Notes under the pieces: model-generated
The model's input: the letters and a program-made list of their open reading frames with translations, nothing else
What the model was told of the DNA's origin: nothing
The model's database searches: none
In this document: one piece after another, positions 37,567 through 62,257 of the stretch
How positions within the stretch are numbered: position 1 is the stretch's first letter
Layout of the letters: every line of letters begins with the position of its first letter
Assembly (NCBI GenBank): GCA_023053685.1
Contig: JALIGW010000002.1
Location: 256,608,846-256,672,845, forward strand
DNA length: 64,000 nucleotides
Source: Diadophis punctatus similis
Taxonomy: Eukaryota; Chordata; Lepidosauria; Squamata; Dipsadidae
Direction: 5' to 3'
Position numbers and translations under genes: made by a program

Positions 37567-38870
37567 AAGAAAGAAGAAGAAAGAAAGGAGGAGAAAGTAG
37601 AGAATGGAAGGTATAGACAGTTACTAAGCAAAATGAAAAGGTTGTTAATTTTCATAAGAGAACTTTGAGATATTTTTCCTTGATCCTTTTGGGTATACTT
37701 AGCAAGTCTTTCCTTTCTTTTCGTTTATAAGTCCACAGGTTTATAAAGTGAAAGACTCTATTTAATCCAGTCCAGCCCAGTCCAATTTGTATCCTCCTTC
37801 CCTTTCTATGTCCAAATCCTTCCGTGATAGTTCCCAAATGTTTATTGTGTTCCTAAACGGCTCCTTTCTCCTCTCAACTCAAGAGTTCTATTTCTTCTCT
37901 ATTTCTTCTCCTCTTTACTTTCACATGTCAACCATGAAAGCTGTATTTCTCCCAGAGCAGATTCTATTTCAGTGTCTGGGTCTTTCAGTAATGGCTGCCC
38001 AAAGTTTGCAGAAATGCTTAGCACCTCCTCTCTTCTCTCGCAGATACTCCAAGTCAAAATGTTAAGCCAAAGCCCAGAATCCAAAGTTCCAGAGGTTTTT
38101 AAACTCTTTGGTGAAGTAAACGAAGTCTTTCCATCAAATAATCCATCATCACGGAGACCCTTTCTTTCTTGCCAAATGCGTTTCCTTACTTTTTTCAGGC
38201 TGTCGCTCTCGGCGTATCTCCAAATTAATGGTGTTTGCTGCTCCCTTTCCCCTTATCAGCTGCTTCTCCCTCCTTCCTCTCCTCCAAACAAATTTTTATC
38301 CTTGTCAGGAGCCAGCAGCCAAATTCCAGGAAATGTTCTCTCTGTCGATCAGTCTTCACCTACAAAGCTTCAGTCTTTTTATTTTGTATTTTGCAGCGTC
38401 TCTCAGCATGACTCCAACTTTATGGCAAGTATCCTCTGTTTCTCTCTTCCATTTGCTGCTTAGTTCACACCCTTTAATCCACAGGGCTCTCTCCATCCTT
38501 CCCGCTCAGTACAAAGGGCTCTCTCTCTATCAGTAATTTACCTTCTGTTCAGTTAGTTCAAATACACGTTCATTTTCCAATATAGCTTTCTTTTACCTCT
38601 TCTCCTTCCTGCTGTGTGGCCGTTACTGCTATGGCCGGCAGAAAAAGCAGCCGGTTCTCTTTCCTGACGGAGTTGAAGGGCTTATCTTCATCCTACAAGG
38701 CAATGGCGTGTTGCCTCTTGGACTCCAGAAAATCCCTTCTCCGTCGACCGGTCCCTCCAGGCCCGGTCGCCCCCAATACGGGATCCCCGAGAGGAAGATA
38801 GAAGCTTCAGGAGCAGAGCCCTGCTTCTTTGCTTCCAAGTGCAGTTCCGTTGCCACCGGAAGCCCAAAGC
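37567..38870 (-). mobile_element. L1-like 5' region, unit 2 copy
   Basis: Tandem partner of about 6,232-7,540, with its other half at 32,812-33,412, split by the younger L1. See the unit 1 entry for the features. A poly-C run at 38,871-38,880 marks the end. Confidence 0.4.
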
Positions 38871-39099
38871 CCCCCCCCCCATGACTATTGCAGTCTACCT
38901 TAGCTAATTAACAAAAAGTTCATCTATTTCCTCTGGTTGGTTGGTTGGTTGGCTCATAGTGTACAGCGATTGCTCCGTCCTTCTTTTCCCCCCTTTTATA
39001 ATAACCCAAATGCATTCAAGGAGGTTTTCGTCTTTCTTCTATTGCGTTTCTAAAGCAGTATGGTTATTTTTTATATATAGTGCAACTCCACCTCCTCTT

Positions 39100-39610
39100 T
39101 TATTAGGTCTTTTGAACACTTTAAATGTTAAGATATTAAATGTAATAGCTGGAACAGGAAAGTGTGTAATGGTGCCGAACACCTCGTTGTAGTTGAGTGT
39201 GTGCGTGCTCCCGCATAATACGATCTGCGCTCTGATTGGTTGCCGTGGGTGAAAAGAGGGAGTTTCCATTTTTCCCTGCCTTTTTCTTCTGGGCGCTGTT
39301 TCAGATTTACCTCAGGATGTTCCTGACTGTCTTCTCTGCTGCGAATGTCAAATATATTTATCTTAATATAAAAGTACAAGTTTGTGTCGGTGTCTCGCAC
39401 TTCCTTTGGATGGTGGCAGCTTGTTTCCTCCGCATTAAATCTCTTCAGTTGCACCTTCCAGTCGTGGGTTTCATCCCATGAAGTTTCAGTGATTGCAGCA
39501 ATGTCACACTTGCCTTTGATTTCCATGTTCACCCCATTTATTCCTCGCATTGGTGCGTCAGAGTCCCCTTTTGACGAACTCCGTATTTGATTTCTAAATC
39601 TCCTGTTTTG
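39100..39610 (-). mobile_element. CR1-like LINE endonuclease remnant
   Basis: The minus strand shows CDIAAITETSWDETHDWKV (about 39,500) and RGGGVALYIKNNHTALE (about 39,070), two endonuclease landmarks separated by frame breaks. Tandem partner of 7,550-8,250. Confidence 0.6.
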
Positions 39611-41164
39611 TGTCCTTTTTTCTTCCAATTTGGTTGATTCCCCTGAGATTTTAGTTGGGAATTAGCTTCTAAAACTTCATCTCCCTCCCACTTTGGTTTG
39701 TTTCAAGCCCTTCGGATGAAGCGAGTCAGTTGGTTCCCAAATCTGACCTACTGGGTCCTTGTGAGGGGCAGCTCATCCCCTACCAGAAGCCCCCCATGTG
39801 GGTGTTGTGGACCATGATCCAAGAATCCCAATTTCCCTCAAGAGAACCATCCCCTAAGCCAGGCTTGACTCCCAAGGTGGTGCTTTTCCTCCTTGGATGG
39901 TTCCCTTTATTGGGAGAGCAGAAGAGAAAACCACCTGTGCCCCCATCTCTTTGGCTCCTGTGCCCACCTGCTCTGAGTCTCTTGGCAGCTAACCACCCTA
40001 GTTTGATTGTCTACAAATTGCTGGTTTGGTTCCCCTGAGCAATGAAGCATCTATCACCAACAACGCCTTTTCTTTGTTAAGGAAATCTGATTATTTCTTC
40101 CTGTCATTGATACATTTGGTGTTGTCCCTTCCCCAGGTGCCCCCACACTATCTTGCAAGGGGAGGTATTGACGACAGGAGTTCAAATCTTCTCCGGGAGA
40201 TTTGAGACAGTTCCTACAACCACACACTGACTGAGTCTTCCTGTGGTGACCCCAAGACCCAAGATGAGGAAGGGGAGGGGAAAATTCTGCCCTTAGAGAT
40301 CGAGGCTGCTGCAGTCATGCGGAGCCAGTCTGGATGACCTCTGGAGGGGGCGAGGCTCAATTGGAGGGCTGCTTTGGGGCATCAAGGGATGCTGGGAAGA
40401 AGGGAGGGGTCTTCCACTCAGGGATGCCCCATTGAACCCCTCCCCCTCTATCCCACAGAGCTGGTCTTCCCCTCCGTGGCAAATGTCTTCTACACCAGGA
40501 ATGGCTTAAGGTAGATTTCTCAGAGGTCATCTAGTTCAACCCCCTGCTCGAGTAGGGGAGACCCTACACCATTTATACCATCAAGCAGGAGACCGAACAC
40601 CATTAAAATCTGAGCCCCAAAGAGGGAGGGAGGCATTGGGTACCAAAATGGGGCAGGACCCTCCGGTTGTGAATGAGAGAAATGGCTGAAATGGCTGGCT
40701 GAGCATAGGGGGAGTCTCAGGTGCCCCCCCCCATGGCTCCCCACAAGTGCCTGGGGAGGACCCTGCCTGCTGGCATTTTGCTCCTCAAAAGGGGGCTTGA
40801 GGGAAAGCAGAGGAAGGGGGCCTCCGAGCAGGATGGGGTCCCACCCCTTCCCCTCCCTGGATCTGCCCACCCAACTCCCGAATGAATTCTGGTTTCGGAC
40901 CGGAAGTAACCAGGATGGGTGATCCAGAGGCAGCGGAGGAAGGACCTTCCTTTGGGGGCAACAAAGAGGAAGAGGAGGAGGAAGAGGAAGGAAGGAAGGA
41001 TTCCAGGGTTTTCTTACATCTGAAGTTTATTCTTTTATAGCAAAGCGAAGGGAAGTGATTTGGAGGAAGAATAATGTAGATGAAGCTGCTGTGGGTTCAA
41101 AGCCAGGAGACATGAGGGGGCTAGAGTAACAGCTCCACCCAGCGTCCCTGGGGACAGTCTAGAT

Positions 41165-41588
41165 CAGTGATGGCGAACCTATGGCACGCGTGCCACAGGT
41201 GGCACGCGGAGCCATATCTGCCGGCACGCGAGCCGTTGCCCTAGCTCAGCTCCAGCGTGTATGTGCACTCCGGCCATCTAATTTCCGGCTCGCACAGAGA
41301 CTCTGGGAGGGTGTTTTCGGCTTCCGACGGGCGTGGGAGGGTGTTTTCACCCTCCCCAAGCTCCAGGGAAGCCTCTGGTGCCTGGGGAGGATGAAAAACG
41401 GGCCTACTAGGCCCACCAGAAGTTGGGAAATGGGCCATTTCTGGCCTCCGGAGGGCCTCCAGGGTGGTGGGGAAGGCCATTTTTGCCCTCCCCAGGGATT
41501 GAATTATGGGTGTGGGCACTCGCGCATGCGCGATAGCGCGCGAGCACGCTCTTTCTGCACCCGAGGAAAAAAAGGTTCGCCATCACTG
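41165..41588. mobile_element. Non-autonomous hAT element (424 bp)
   Basis: The ends are CAGTGATGGCGAACCT and its reverse complement AGGTTCGCCATCACTG (16-bp terminal inverted repeats). Perfect 8-bp target duplications 'gtctagat' lie at 41,157-41,164 and 41,589-41,596, diagnostic of hAT transposons. Two paralogues (about 9,807 and 63,790) carry a single 'gtctagat' without the insert. It contains no transposase. The internal open frame on + is incidental. Confidence 0.97.
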
Positions 41589-42798
41589 GTCTAGATGGTC
41601 TCCACCCCTCCCTCCTAAGAATGAGAGGCCCTGAAAGGAAGTTGGGGGGGGATGTCTCGCAGGAGAAGGTCCAGGCTGCCATCCTCTTCCTCCCCCCAAC
41701 CTGCCACCTTCAGCCTCCATTTCTCAGAGGTTGCAAACAGGACAAAGAGTCATCAGCTACTAAAGAAAACAAATATCCTTTTGCATCGGAGAGCAGGATT
41801 AATTCATGAGTGCTGTAGAAAAAGAGATGGGGAAGAAAATCAGAAAATGAAGAGAAACTTTTACTGTAAATAATATATTTTTATTCCCTTTCAGCCCCCA
41901 CCCCCAAGGCAGGCCCACACTGCAGGGGGGTGGTTGATAGGCAGGGACAGTTAGAGGGAGAATTGGCCCATTTCAGGGAGGAAAAGCCTGGGAACGACCT
42001 CCCCATTTCATCTCCAGGGGATTCTGGAATTCTCCCTAATTGTCTTAATTAGGGCTTAATCAAGAGGGAAGAGACCCCTCACCCACTGCAGATGATTTAT
42101 ATGAACAAAGAAGATGGGGCTACGATGGGGGTGGCAGCAAAGGGGGGAGCCTGGGGTCACTTAGCCAGAAATTGTGTGAATTGTCACAAGGAGAAGTGGG
42201 GTTCAGGAAGAACAGCCTGTCAAGGTTCCAACTAATGAACCCAAATGAGTCTGCATGGGGTGCCAAGAAGGATCATCTGGGACCGGTGGGGGAGGGGGGG
42301 TCCAGGTCACGGCGAAGTTTTGGAGGGAGTTCTTTAAGTTGATAGGGTCATCTCAAGGGCTTAGCTCCACCTTCCATCTGAGTACGGATGGAGCTGTAGA
42401 ACGAGCTAACACAATGATAGTACAATACCTGAGAAGATGCTATGTTAATTCTCAGCAGTTTAACTGGGCAGATCTCCTGCCATTTGCTGAAGTGGCCTCC
42501 AATACCGCAGTGCATAGTAGTGTGGGACTCACCCCTTTTAAAATAGACACAGGGGTGGAATTTCTCCCCATGCCTGAATACCCTCGGAACCCCCCTCCAC
42601 AGTGAGCCTAACAGAATCGGTGGGTTGCTTACAAAATGTGTGAGGGAATGTAAATCTGGGGTGCTCCCTCCCCGAGGGAGGAATGGGAAGGAATGCCCCC
42701 CTCCTTCCCTTCCCTTTTACAATTTCCCAAAACTTGGAAAAATTCTGGGCAAGATTTTAGCCTTTGTGTGTGCTTTTGTTTTTGATTGCAATACTTTT

Positions 42799-56525
<13,727 letters not shown>

Positions 56526-56672
56526 GGAGGCTGCCCCACAAGCGCCCCAAAGAGAGGGGAGAAAGACGCGGAGGCTCCCAGCCCCAGAGGCGGAATCGGG
56601 GGGGTCTGGATTGGGGGGAGGAGGAGTTTTCCTCGGACTTTGGAATTGGGAGTGTCCAGAAGGAGCAGGGGG

Positions 56673-56715
56673 ACCAATGGGAATTCTCCCTTCTGCAGCG
56701 TCATCGGTCTCCGGG
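56673..56715 (-). promoter_or_regulatory. Class II-type X1/X2/Y promoter module
   Basis: On the minus strand, CCCGGAGACCGATG (56,715-56,702) fits the X1 box bound by RFX (consensus near CCTAGCAACAGATG). It runs directly into TGACGC, an X2/CREB-type site. After 19 bp comes ATTGGTC, the inverted CCAAT Y box bound by NF-Y (56,678-56,673). X-Y spacing, order, and a distance of about 150 bp to the ATG match class II promoters controlled by CIITA. An S box could not be assigned confidently. Confidence 0.75.
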
Positions 56716-56719
56716 CAGA

Positions 56720-58020
56720 GTCTCCCTTGACTTCACCCGATAGAGGAGATAGTTCCGAGCAGAGAGAGAAGCGGAGAAAGGGGGAGGGGAATATTTTCAG
56801 TCTTGGGGGGCTGCATTCTAGGGGGGGTTTCATGCCGGCTCCGGAGGGGAATGTGGACTTCCTTTTGCGCCCCCCCCCCATGATTCTCATCCAATCTCCC
56901 TTTCTCTGTGCGCCTGGAGGGGCGGACTAGATGCCCTTTTAGTTCCCACAGTGCCCGGGGGAAGCCCAGGCTGGAGCTGCGGAGACTCCAGAAGGGCCAA
57001 GTGGATCCAGAGCTCGAAGGATCCTTCTGGGCTCCCCCCACCCGCTCAGTATGGAAGGAGGGAGCCCCCAGCAGCTGCCCCGGATGACAAGGGGGGAGGC
57101 GCAGCCCCACAGCCAGCCAGGACTTGGGGGTCACACACTCACCCCACTCCGAAGGGAAGCCAGGAAACCCCTCAGCTGACAGTCCACGCAGGAAGAGGCG
57201 GAGAGGATCTGCAGGGATCCCTCCTAATCCAGCCGGATCCTCTCCCCCACCCCCACCCCTTCATGGGGGGATTTCCGTAGGGATCTCTTGGCTTTACAAG
57301 AGAAAGCGGCGTTTTCCTTCCTTGAAACACGTGTCTCTCTTGCTCAGAACGTCTGGACGAAGCCCCTCCTTCCGATTCTGCGCCCCTCAACCCCGATTGT
57401 GGAGGAATCTCCCTCTTTCTTTCTGCGGGTCGGGACCCCCCTTTTCCTTGCAAAGCAGCCCCGGATGAAGATCCCGGAATCAAGTTTGGCCGTTTCTCCT
57501 CCGCTTTCCGCTCCTTTCCTCGCAGAACGTCCACATCTTTGCCATAATGCGCAACAATGTATACTTTCAGCAGAAAAATACATCAAGTAACATTTTGGGA
57601 GAGATTTTGCCAGTATAAAAGTGCAGATCTAGAGTGGAATCGCCATGAGATTTCCCCCAGGAATTTGCCTATTTTGGCTGTGGAACAGGAAGCGCCCCTA
57701 AAACAAAAGGCTCATTTTTATGATTTTTCATTAAGATTATAACGGCATAAAATAGAAAATAAAAGTAGTAAGGAAATGGGAAAGGGAAAGAAAGGGGGAG
57801 GATAAAGGGCAAAAGGCCCCCGATTCAATGCTGGTCTCCCAGTGACACATTGCTGCTCCCCCCTCCCGCCCGGGTCTTATGGGACACTCTTTCCCTTGGG
57901 GTCCTACAGCCCCCCCTCCAATTTAATCTTCTGGAGAGCAAGAGCTGGCTTTCCCCCAAGGTCAGAGTGGGGGGAGAAGGTCCTAGGTTGCATCAGGAAA
58001 ATGTGGTTGCGGTGCCAACT
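56720..58020. other. 5' flank of the class II gene
   Basis: GC-rich up to about 57,540, then AT-richer. Overlapping open frames on both strands resemble nothing I know. This segment is what unit 1 has lost. Confidence 0.45.
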
Positions 58021-58024
58021 TTTC

Positions 58025-58135
58025 CATTGCTGGTTTCATTTGTTGTAAGGATTCCTTTATTCATAGGTTGTAAGCCACCCGGAGTTTGGTTTTAAGATGG
58101 ACGGCCGTACAAATATTCCAAATAAAGAAAAGTAG
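58025..58135 (+). repeat. LINE-type 3' tail, unit 2 copy
   Basis: Tandem partner of 19,845-19,950, nearly identical ('taagccacccggagtttggt'). It marks the right side of the unit 1 deletion. Confidence 0.5.
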
Positions 58136-58774
58136 GGCGCTGTTGAGCAACTCTGTGCCGCACCCCTCCTTGCACTAAACCTCAGGGCACTCCTGTGACA
58201 GCCGCCATTCCCCAGAATCTCTTCCCATCTCTACTCCTTCACTCCGGTTTCCTCCTGATTAGGATCCATCCCAGGCGGCCTCCTTGGGGCGGTAGCATCT
58301 CCTGGCCCTGGTGCCCATTTCCTTGGAAGGAAGGCAGAGTTCCAGCAATGGCGGCAACGAACATGGCGGGCAAGTGAGTGAACGGCGACCCTGGGACCGG
58401 TTCTGGGGTGTGGCCAGCCGTCCATCGCTGCCAGTTCGGCGAGCGGGGAGGGGGGAATTCCCACTACCGGTTCTATAGAACCGGTCCAAACCGGCAGGAA
58501 CCCACCTCTGTGTAAGGGGATCCGAGCAGATTTTCTTCCTTGTAAAAATTTCCAGTATTATTTAAGAAGGGTGGAAGGATGGACAGTATATCAAACCAAA
58601 CAATACATTTACAATTTATAAAATAACCTGGAATTTTAATAGAAATTCTGGGGACTTCAGTATCCTCCATTATAGTGAAGGAGTATATGAATCAAACTAA
58701 TAATTGGCTATTTGCTTTTATTATGAATTGGTTATGCGACTATATAATTGTTACTGATGAAACCAATATTTTTT

Positions 58775-59365
58775 TCTGATATGATATACTGCTAGAAATC
58801 ATCTGTTATGAATTGAGCTTTGTTATTGGCTCCTGCTTATATTATTGTATACTGTCAGAAATTAAAGTTGTTATAACTAATTCTAGGTTAGTAAATTGTA
58901 ACCTTAATACTTGTTGGCATTAGTGAAAAGTTTGTTATCTGGCTTCTGTGTCTCGCTTCTCTTCTTGGCTTGAAAGCTAGGCACATCCTTGAAAATAGAG
59001 AAGAAACTGTTACCCAGGAATATCAGGCCCCATAGATAAAGGAACCAGAGAAGGGAGTTTTCCTGCCTCATAGATTCTGAATGCTGAAAGCTCCATAGAG
59101 AAGGTGGAGAGAGAGAAGGGCCTGAACAAAACGCTTTAAAGACCTTTGTCTCTGATTGGGTAAACTTTGTTTCTAAGGGCGTAAAATGTATATAATCCTC
59201 TGAGCCACTCTCGCAGGGCTGGCGCTCTTCCTGACATGCGTTTTCTCTGTATGTTTTGGGTGTCGTCTTCACCCAGACTTTTCACTTTGGCCATCGATAA
59301 AAAGCCGATATTTTTTGCAAGCCTCGTCTGGAGTCTCTCTCTCTCTTTGGCATCTCAGTGGCTGG
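58775..59365 (+). mobile_element. Possible solo LTR, unit 2 copy
   Basis: Tandem partner of 20,800-21,390, with the same CCAAT-like, TATA-like ('gtatataatcc' near 59,188) and polyadenylation-like arrangement. The AATAAA of unit 1 reads 'gataaa' here. Confidence 0.3.
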
Positions 59366-59689
59366 GGGAAACTTCTGGGACCTTCCAATAGGATCGCAGC
59401 CTTTTAGGAGGCTTTCACCTTGAACGCCTCCTTCAGGTCCCTGGATAGCGACACCACCTCCTGGGAAAGCCTGGCACAAGATCCATCCACACGGCGCCCC
59501 TGATCCTCCTGAACACGCGTTCAAAGGCGCCTCCGAGGAGCATCTCCTCCCATGGACCCAGCGCTGGATCCTCTGCCTGGAGACGGATGACGCAAACAAA
59601 GCTCGATTTTTCATTGGGTGGGCTCCATGTTCCACTGTCTGGAAGTCAGCAATAGACATCCACGGCGCTGCCGCTCTTCCCCCTCCCCC

Positions 59690-61260
59690 TCTCCTCCTCC
59701 CCTCCCTCTCTCCCTTCCCCCTCGCCTTTCCCCTTCCCTCCCCCCCTCTCCTCCCTCTCTCCTCCCTCGCCCCTCACACTTCCTCCCTCCCCCTCGCTTT
59801 TCCCTCTCCCTAGCTCCCCCCTGTTCTTCCTTACTCCCCCCTTGCTCCCCTCCCTCCCCTCCCTTTCCCCTCCCTCTTCCCCCCTCCGCACCCTCCCTCC
59901 CTCCCACCCCCAGTTTTCCATCCTGCTCTGCGTGGGCAGCCTTTACCCCCTCCTGATGCAGGACTCGGGGTCGGGATTCCTCATGTACCTGAGACCGGTA
60001 GGAAAGGGGGGATCGGCCCCGGGGGAGGAGGGTAAAGAGGGCTTGGAGACCCCCAATTACCTCCCTTGCACCCTGAGCCTCAGGAAGGTGGGAAAGGCTA
60101 AAAGGCTCCTGTATTTAGAGGTGGGGGCAAGGATCAATGAAGGTGATACTCCCTTGTGGGGCCCCCTTTAGGGTTTCGGCTCCACTCTAAAAGTGTCCCC
60201 TCTCTCTGGACAAGGGGAATTGGGCTCCCACGAGGTCATCCAAACGGCAGGAGCTGAGAAAGGGGGGAGGGGGGAGAGTTTGAGGGAGATCAGGCAAGGC
60301 TAAAAGAGGAATGGGAAGTGAATCTTTTGAGGGAGGGGAGTTCGAGGAGGGCCTGAAGCTTCCCCCTCCTTGTCTTGGAGGTCTTTCAGGCTATAGAGTA
60401 GCCCAGATGCCTCCTGGTGGTCTCCCATCCTCAGGCTCCCATACCAGATCAGGCAGGGCTCAGAGCCCCAACCCTCTCCCAGCTGCAGCAGGCAGACATC
60501 CCACAGGGCCTGTATCCTGAGATGGCCTGAATCCTTTCCTGGGATGGGGGGGGGGCTGGAGGGGTCAAACTCCTCCCTGGCCTAGTACCAGCCTCAGCAG
60601 GCCAGAACTGGGTCCCCACTTGCAGCTGAAGGAGGAGGCAGAGTCCGAACCTGTCCCACAATTGTGTGTTTGGACACACCCAGTCACACAAAATTGACCC
60701 CAGATCCAGAGAGACTCTGGTGGGACGCCCATCGCTCTCCTGATCAAAGCAGAACTTCTAGGCTCTTTTCATATTTCCCCCTCCCCCGCAAGATTTTGAT
60801 TTTCTCTTGAGTTCTCCCTGACACCCCCCCCACACACACACAGAGCAGCAGATCTTTTTTCTCCAACCCCCAACAGCTGCAGAGGCGCTTGGGTTTCGCT
60901 TCCCCAGCCTGAACCGTTGGGCTCCTCCGAAGCGGAACTGAGGAACTGGCCAGGATCCAGCAGGCAACAAGCCTCCATTCTTCATCAGGGCAGCTCAGGG
61001 ACTCTCCTCCTCCGCCCCATGGCTGAGTCTCCAAATGGGGCAGGAACAAGGTCCTGTGACCCAACGGAAGTAGTCCTTGACTTATAAGAGTTCATTTAGT
61101 GACCGTTCGAAGTTACAATGGCACTGAAAAAAGTGACTCTTTGCTTAATATTTCTTCTTTTTAAAATGTTTTTAATTGTTTTGAATGTTTTTTAATACTT
61201 TCATATAAATACCTGTTTTTAGCTTTGCTGTATGTGACCCAGAGTCTCTAGTTGTGAGTT
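59690..61260 (+). repeat. Four-copy module M, copy 4
   Basis: Closest to copy 2. It begins with a pyrimidine tract (59,680-59,905) ending 'cccccag', followed by 'ttttccatcctgctctgcgt'. The CA run is nearly lost (about 60,825-60,840). Confidence 0.7.
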
Positions 61261-61329
61261 GGGTGGCTATATAAATTTGAGATAGATAGATAGATAAAAG
61301 ATAGATAAATAGATATAGAGGATATAGAT

Positions 61330-62056
61330 CAGTGGTCACCAACTGGTGCTCCGTGGATCACTGGTGGTCTGTGAGAAAATTTTGGTGGTCCGCAGAAAAA
61401 TTATTTGCATTTTTTATATTGCACTAAATCAGGGGTCCTCAAACTATGGCCCCTGGGCTGGATACATGCAATGAACATTTGTGTTGCTGCACAGAGTCTC
61501 CCCCTGCACAGTCTCCTCCCCCTTTTTGTGCAGGTCAGGGGGGGGGGAAGAAATTCCAACTTGGGGTCTCCGTCAGCCTCCTGGTGTGGGGCTTTGGACG
61601 AAGGCTGGAGGGAAGCGCCGCTGGTGGCAAAGAGCCGGAGGGCCTTGTTCCAGTGGGACAACATCATGGCCTGGAACTGGCTGACCATCTCAGCCTGCTG
61701 AGCCTCCAGGCGCCTGTACCTGGCCTTGCACTCCTGCAGGTCTTCCCTCTGCTTGGAAAGCCTATGCTCCTAGTCCTCAGTGAGGCGCTTCTGTTGAGCC
61801 TCCTTCTTGGTCACATCCAATTTGAACTGAGCCAGCTGTTTTGCCAACTCTTTCTCATGGTGGCTGGGAGGGGCGAGTAGAGGCCAGCAAGGCACCCCTC
61901 TATACGAGTGACATCGAGTTGGCCACACCCACCCAGTCATATGACCACCTAGCCACGCCCACCCAGCCGGTCATTAGGCAGATCATATTAGTGGTCCACA
62001 GGATTTAAAATTATGAATTTAGTGGTCTCTGAGGTCCGAAAGGTTGAGGACCCCTG
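61330..62056. mobile_element. Non-autonomous hAT element carrying a captured gene fragment
   Basis: The ends CAGTGGTCACCAACT and (reverse) CAGGGGTCCTCAACCT are related terminal repeats. Flanking 8-mers 'atatagat' (61,322-61,329 and 62,057-62,064) are identical, as expected for hAT, although the target is a GATA-like repeat. A second hAT-like start ('caggggtcctcaaactatgg') lies inside at 61,432. No transposase is present. The middle (about 61,540-61,860) reads on the minus strand as part of an ordinary coiled-coil protein (see next entry). Confidence 0.75.
61540..61862 (-). pseudogene. Captured coiled-coil protein fragment
   Basis: Read from 61,862 downward, the frame gives KELAKQLAQFKLDVTKKEA, QQKRLTED, a TAG stop, then EHRLSKQREDLQECKARYRR, LEAQQAEMVSQFQAMM, SHWNKALRLFATSG and a Pro-rich end. 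Heptad spacing and Glu/Lys/Gln content indicate a coiled-coil host protein; I cannot name the gene. There is no intron and one stop codon, so the fragment probably derives from processed mRNA or a single exon and is not functional here. Confidence 0.6.
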
Positions 62057-62257
62057 ATATAGATAGATGCTACATAACCCTAAACTTTATATTTTGAATA
62101 TAAGCAGAAACAGTAGAAGCCTATTTGTTCACATCAGTGTGTTCTCCGTTCATTGCAGCCTCTTTAAATATGTTCCAATTTCTGCCCTGGAAGCAATCTC
62201 CTCGTAGAGCTTCCACAGCTTCTGCCGGCCACAGTCTCACTAGTTTTCTAGTTGGTT

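Noticed and set aside
41181..41594. 137-codon + strand frame
   Set aside because: It lies within the hAT element at 41,165-41,588 and runs off its end; it is GC-rich filler without transposase motifs.
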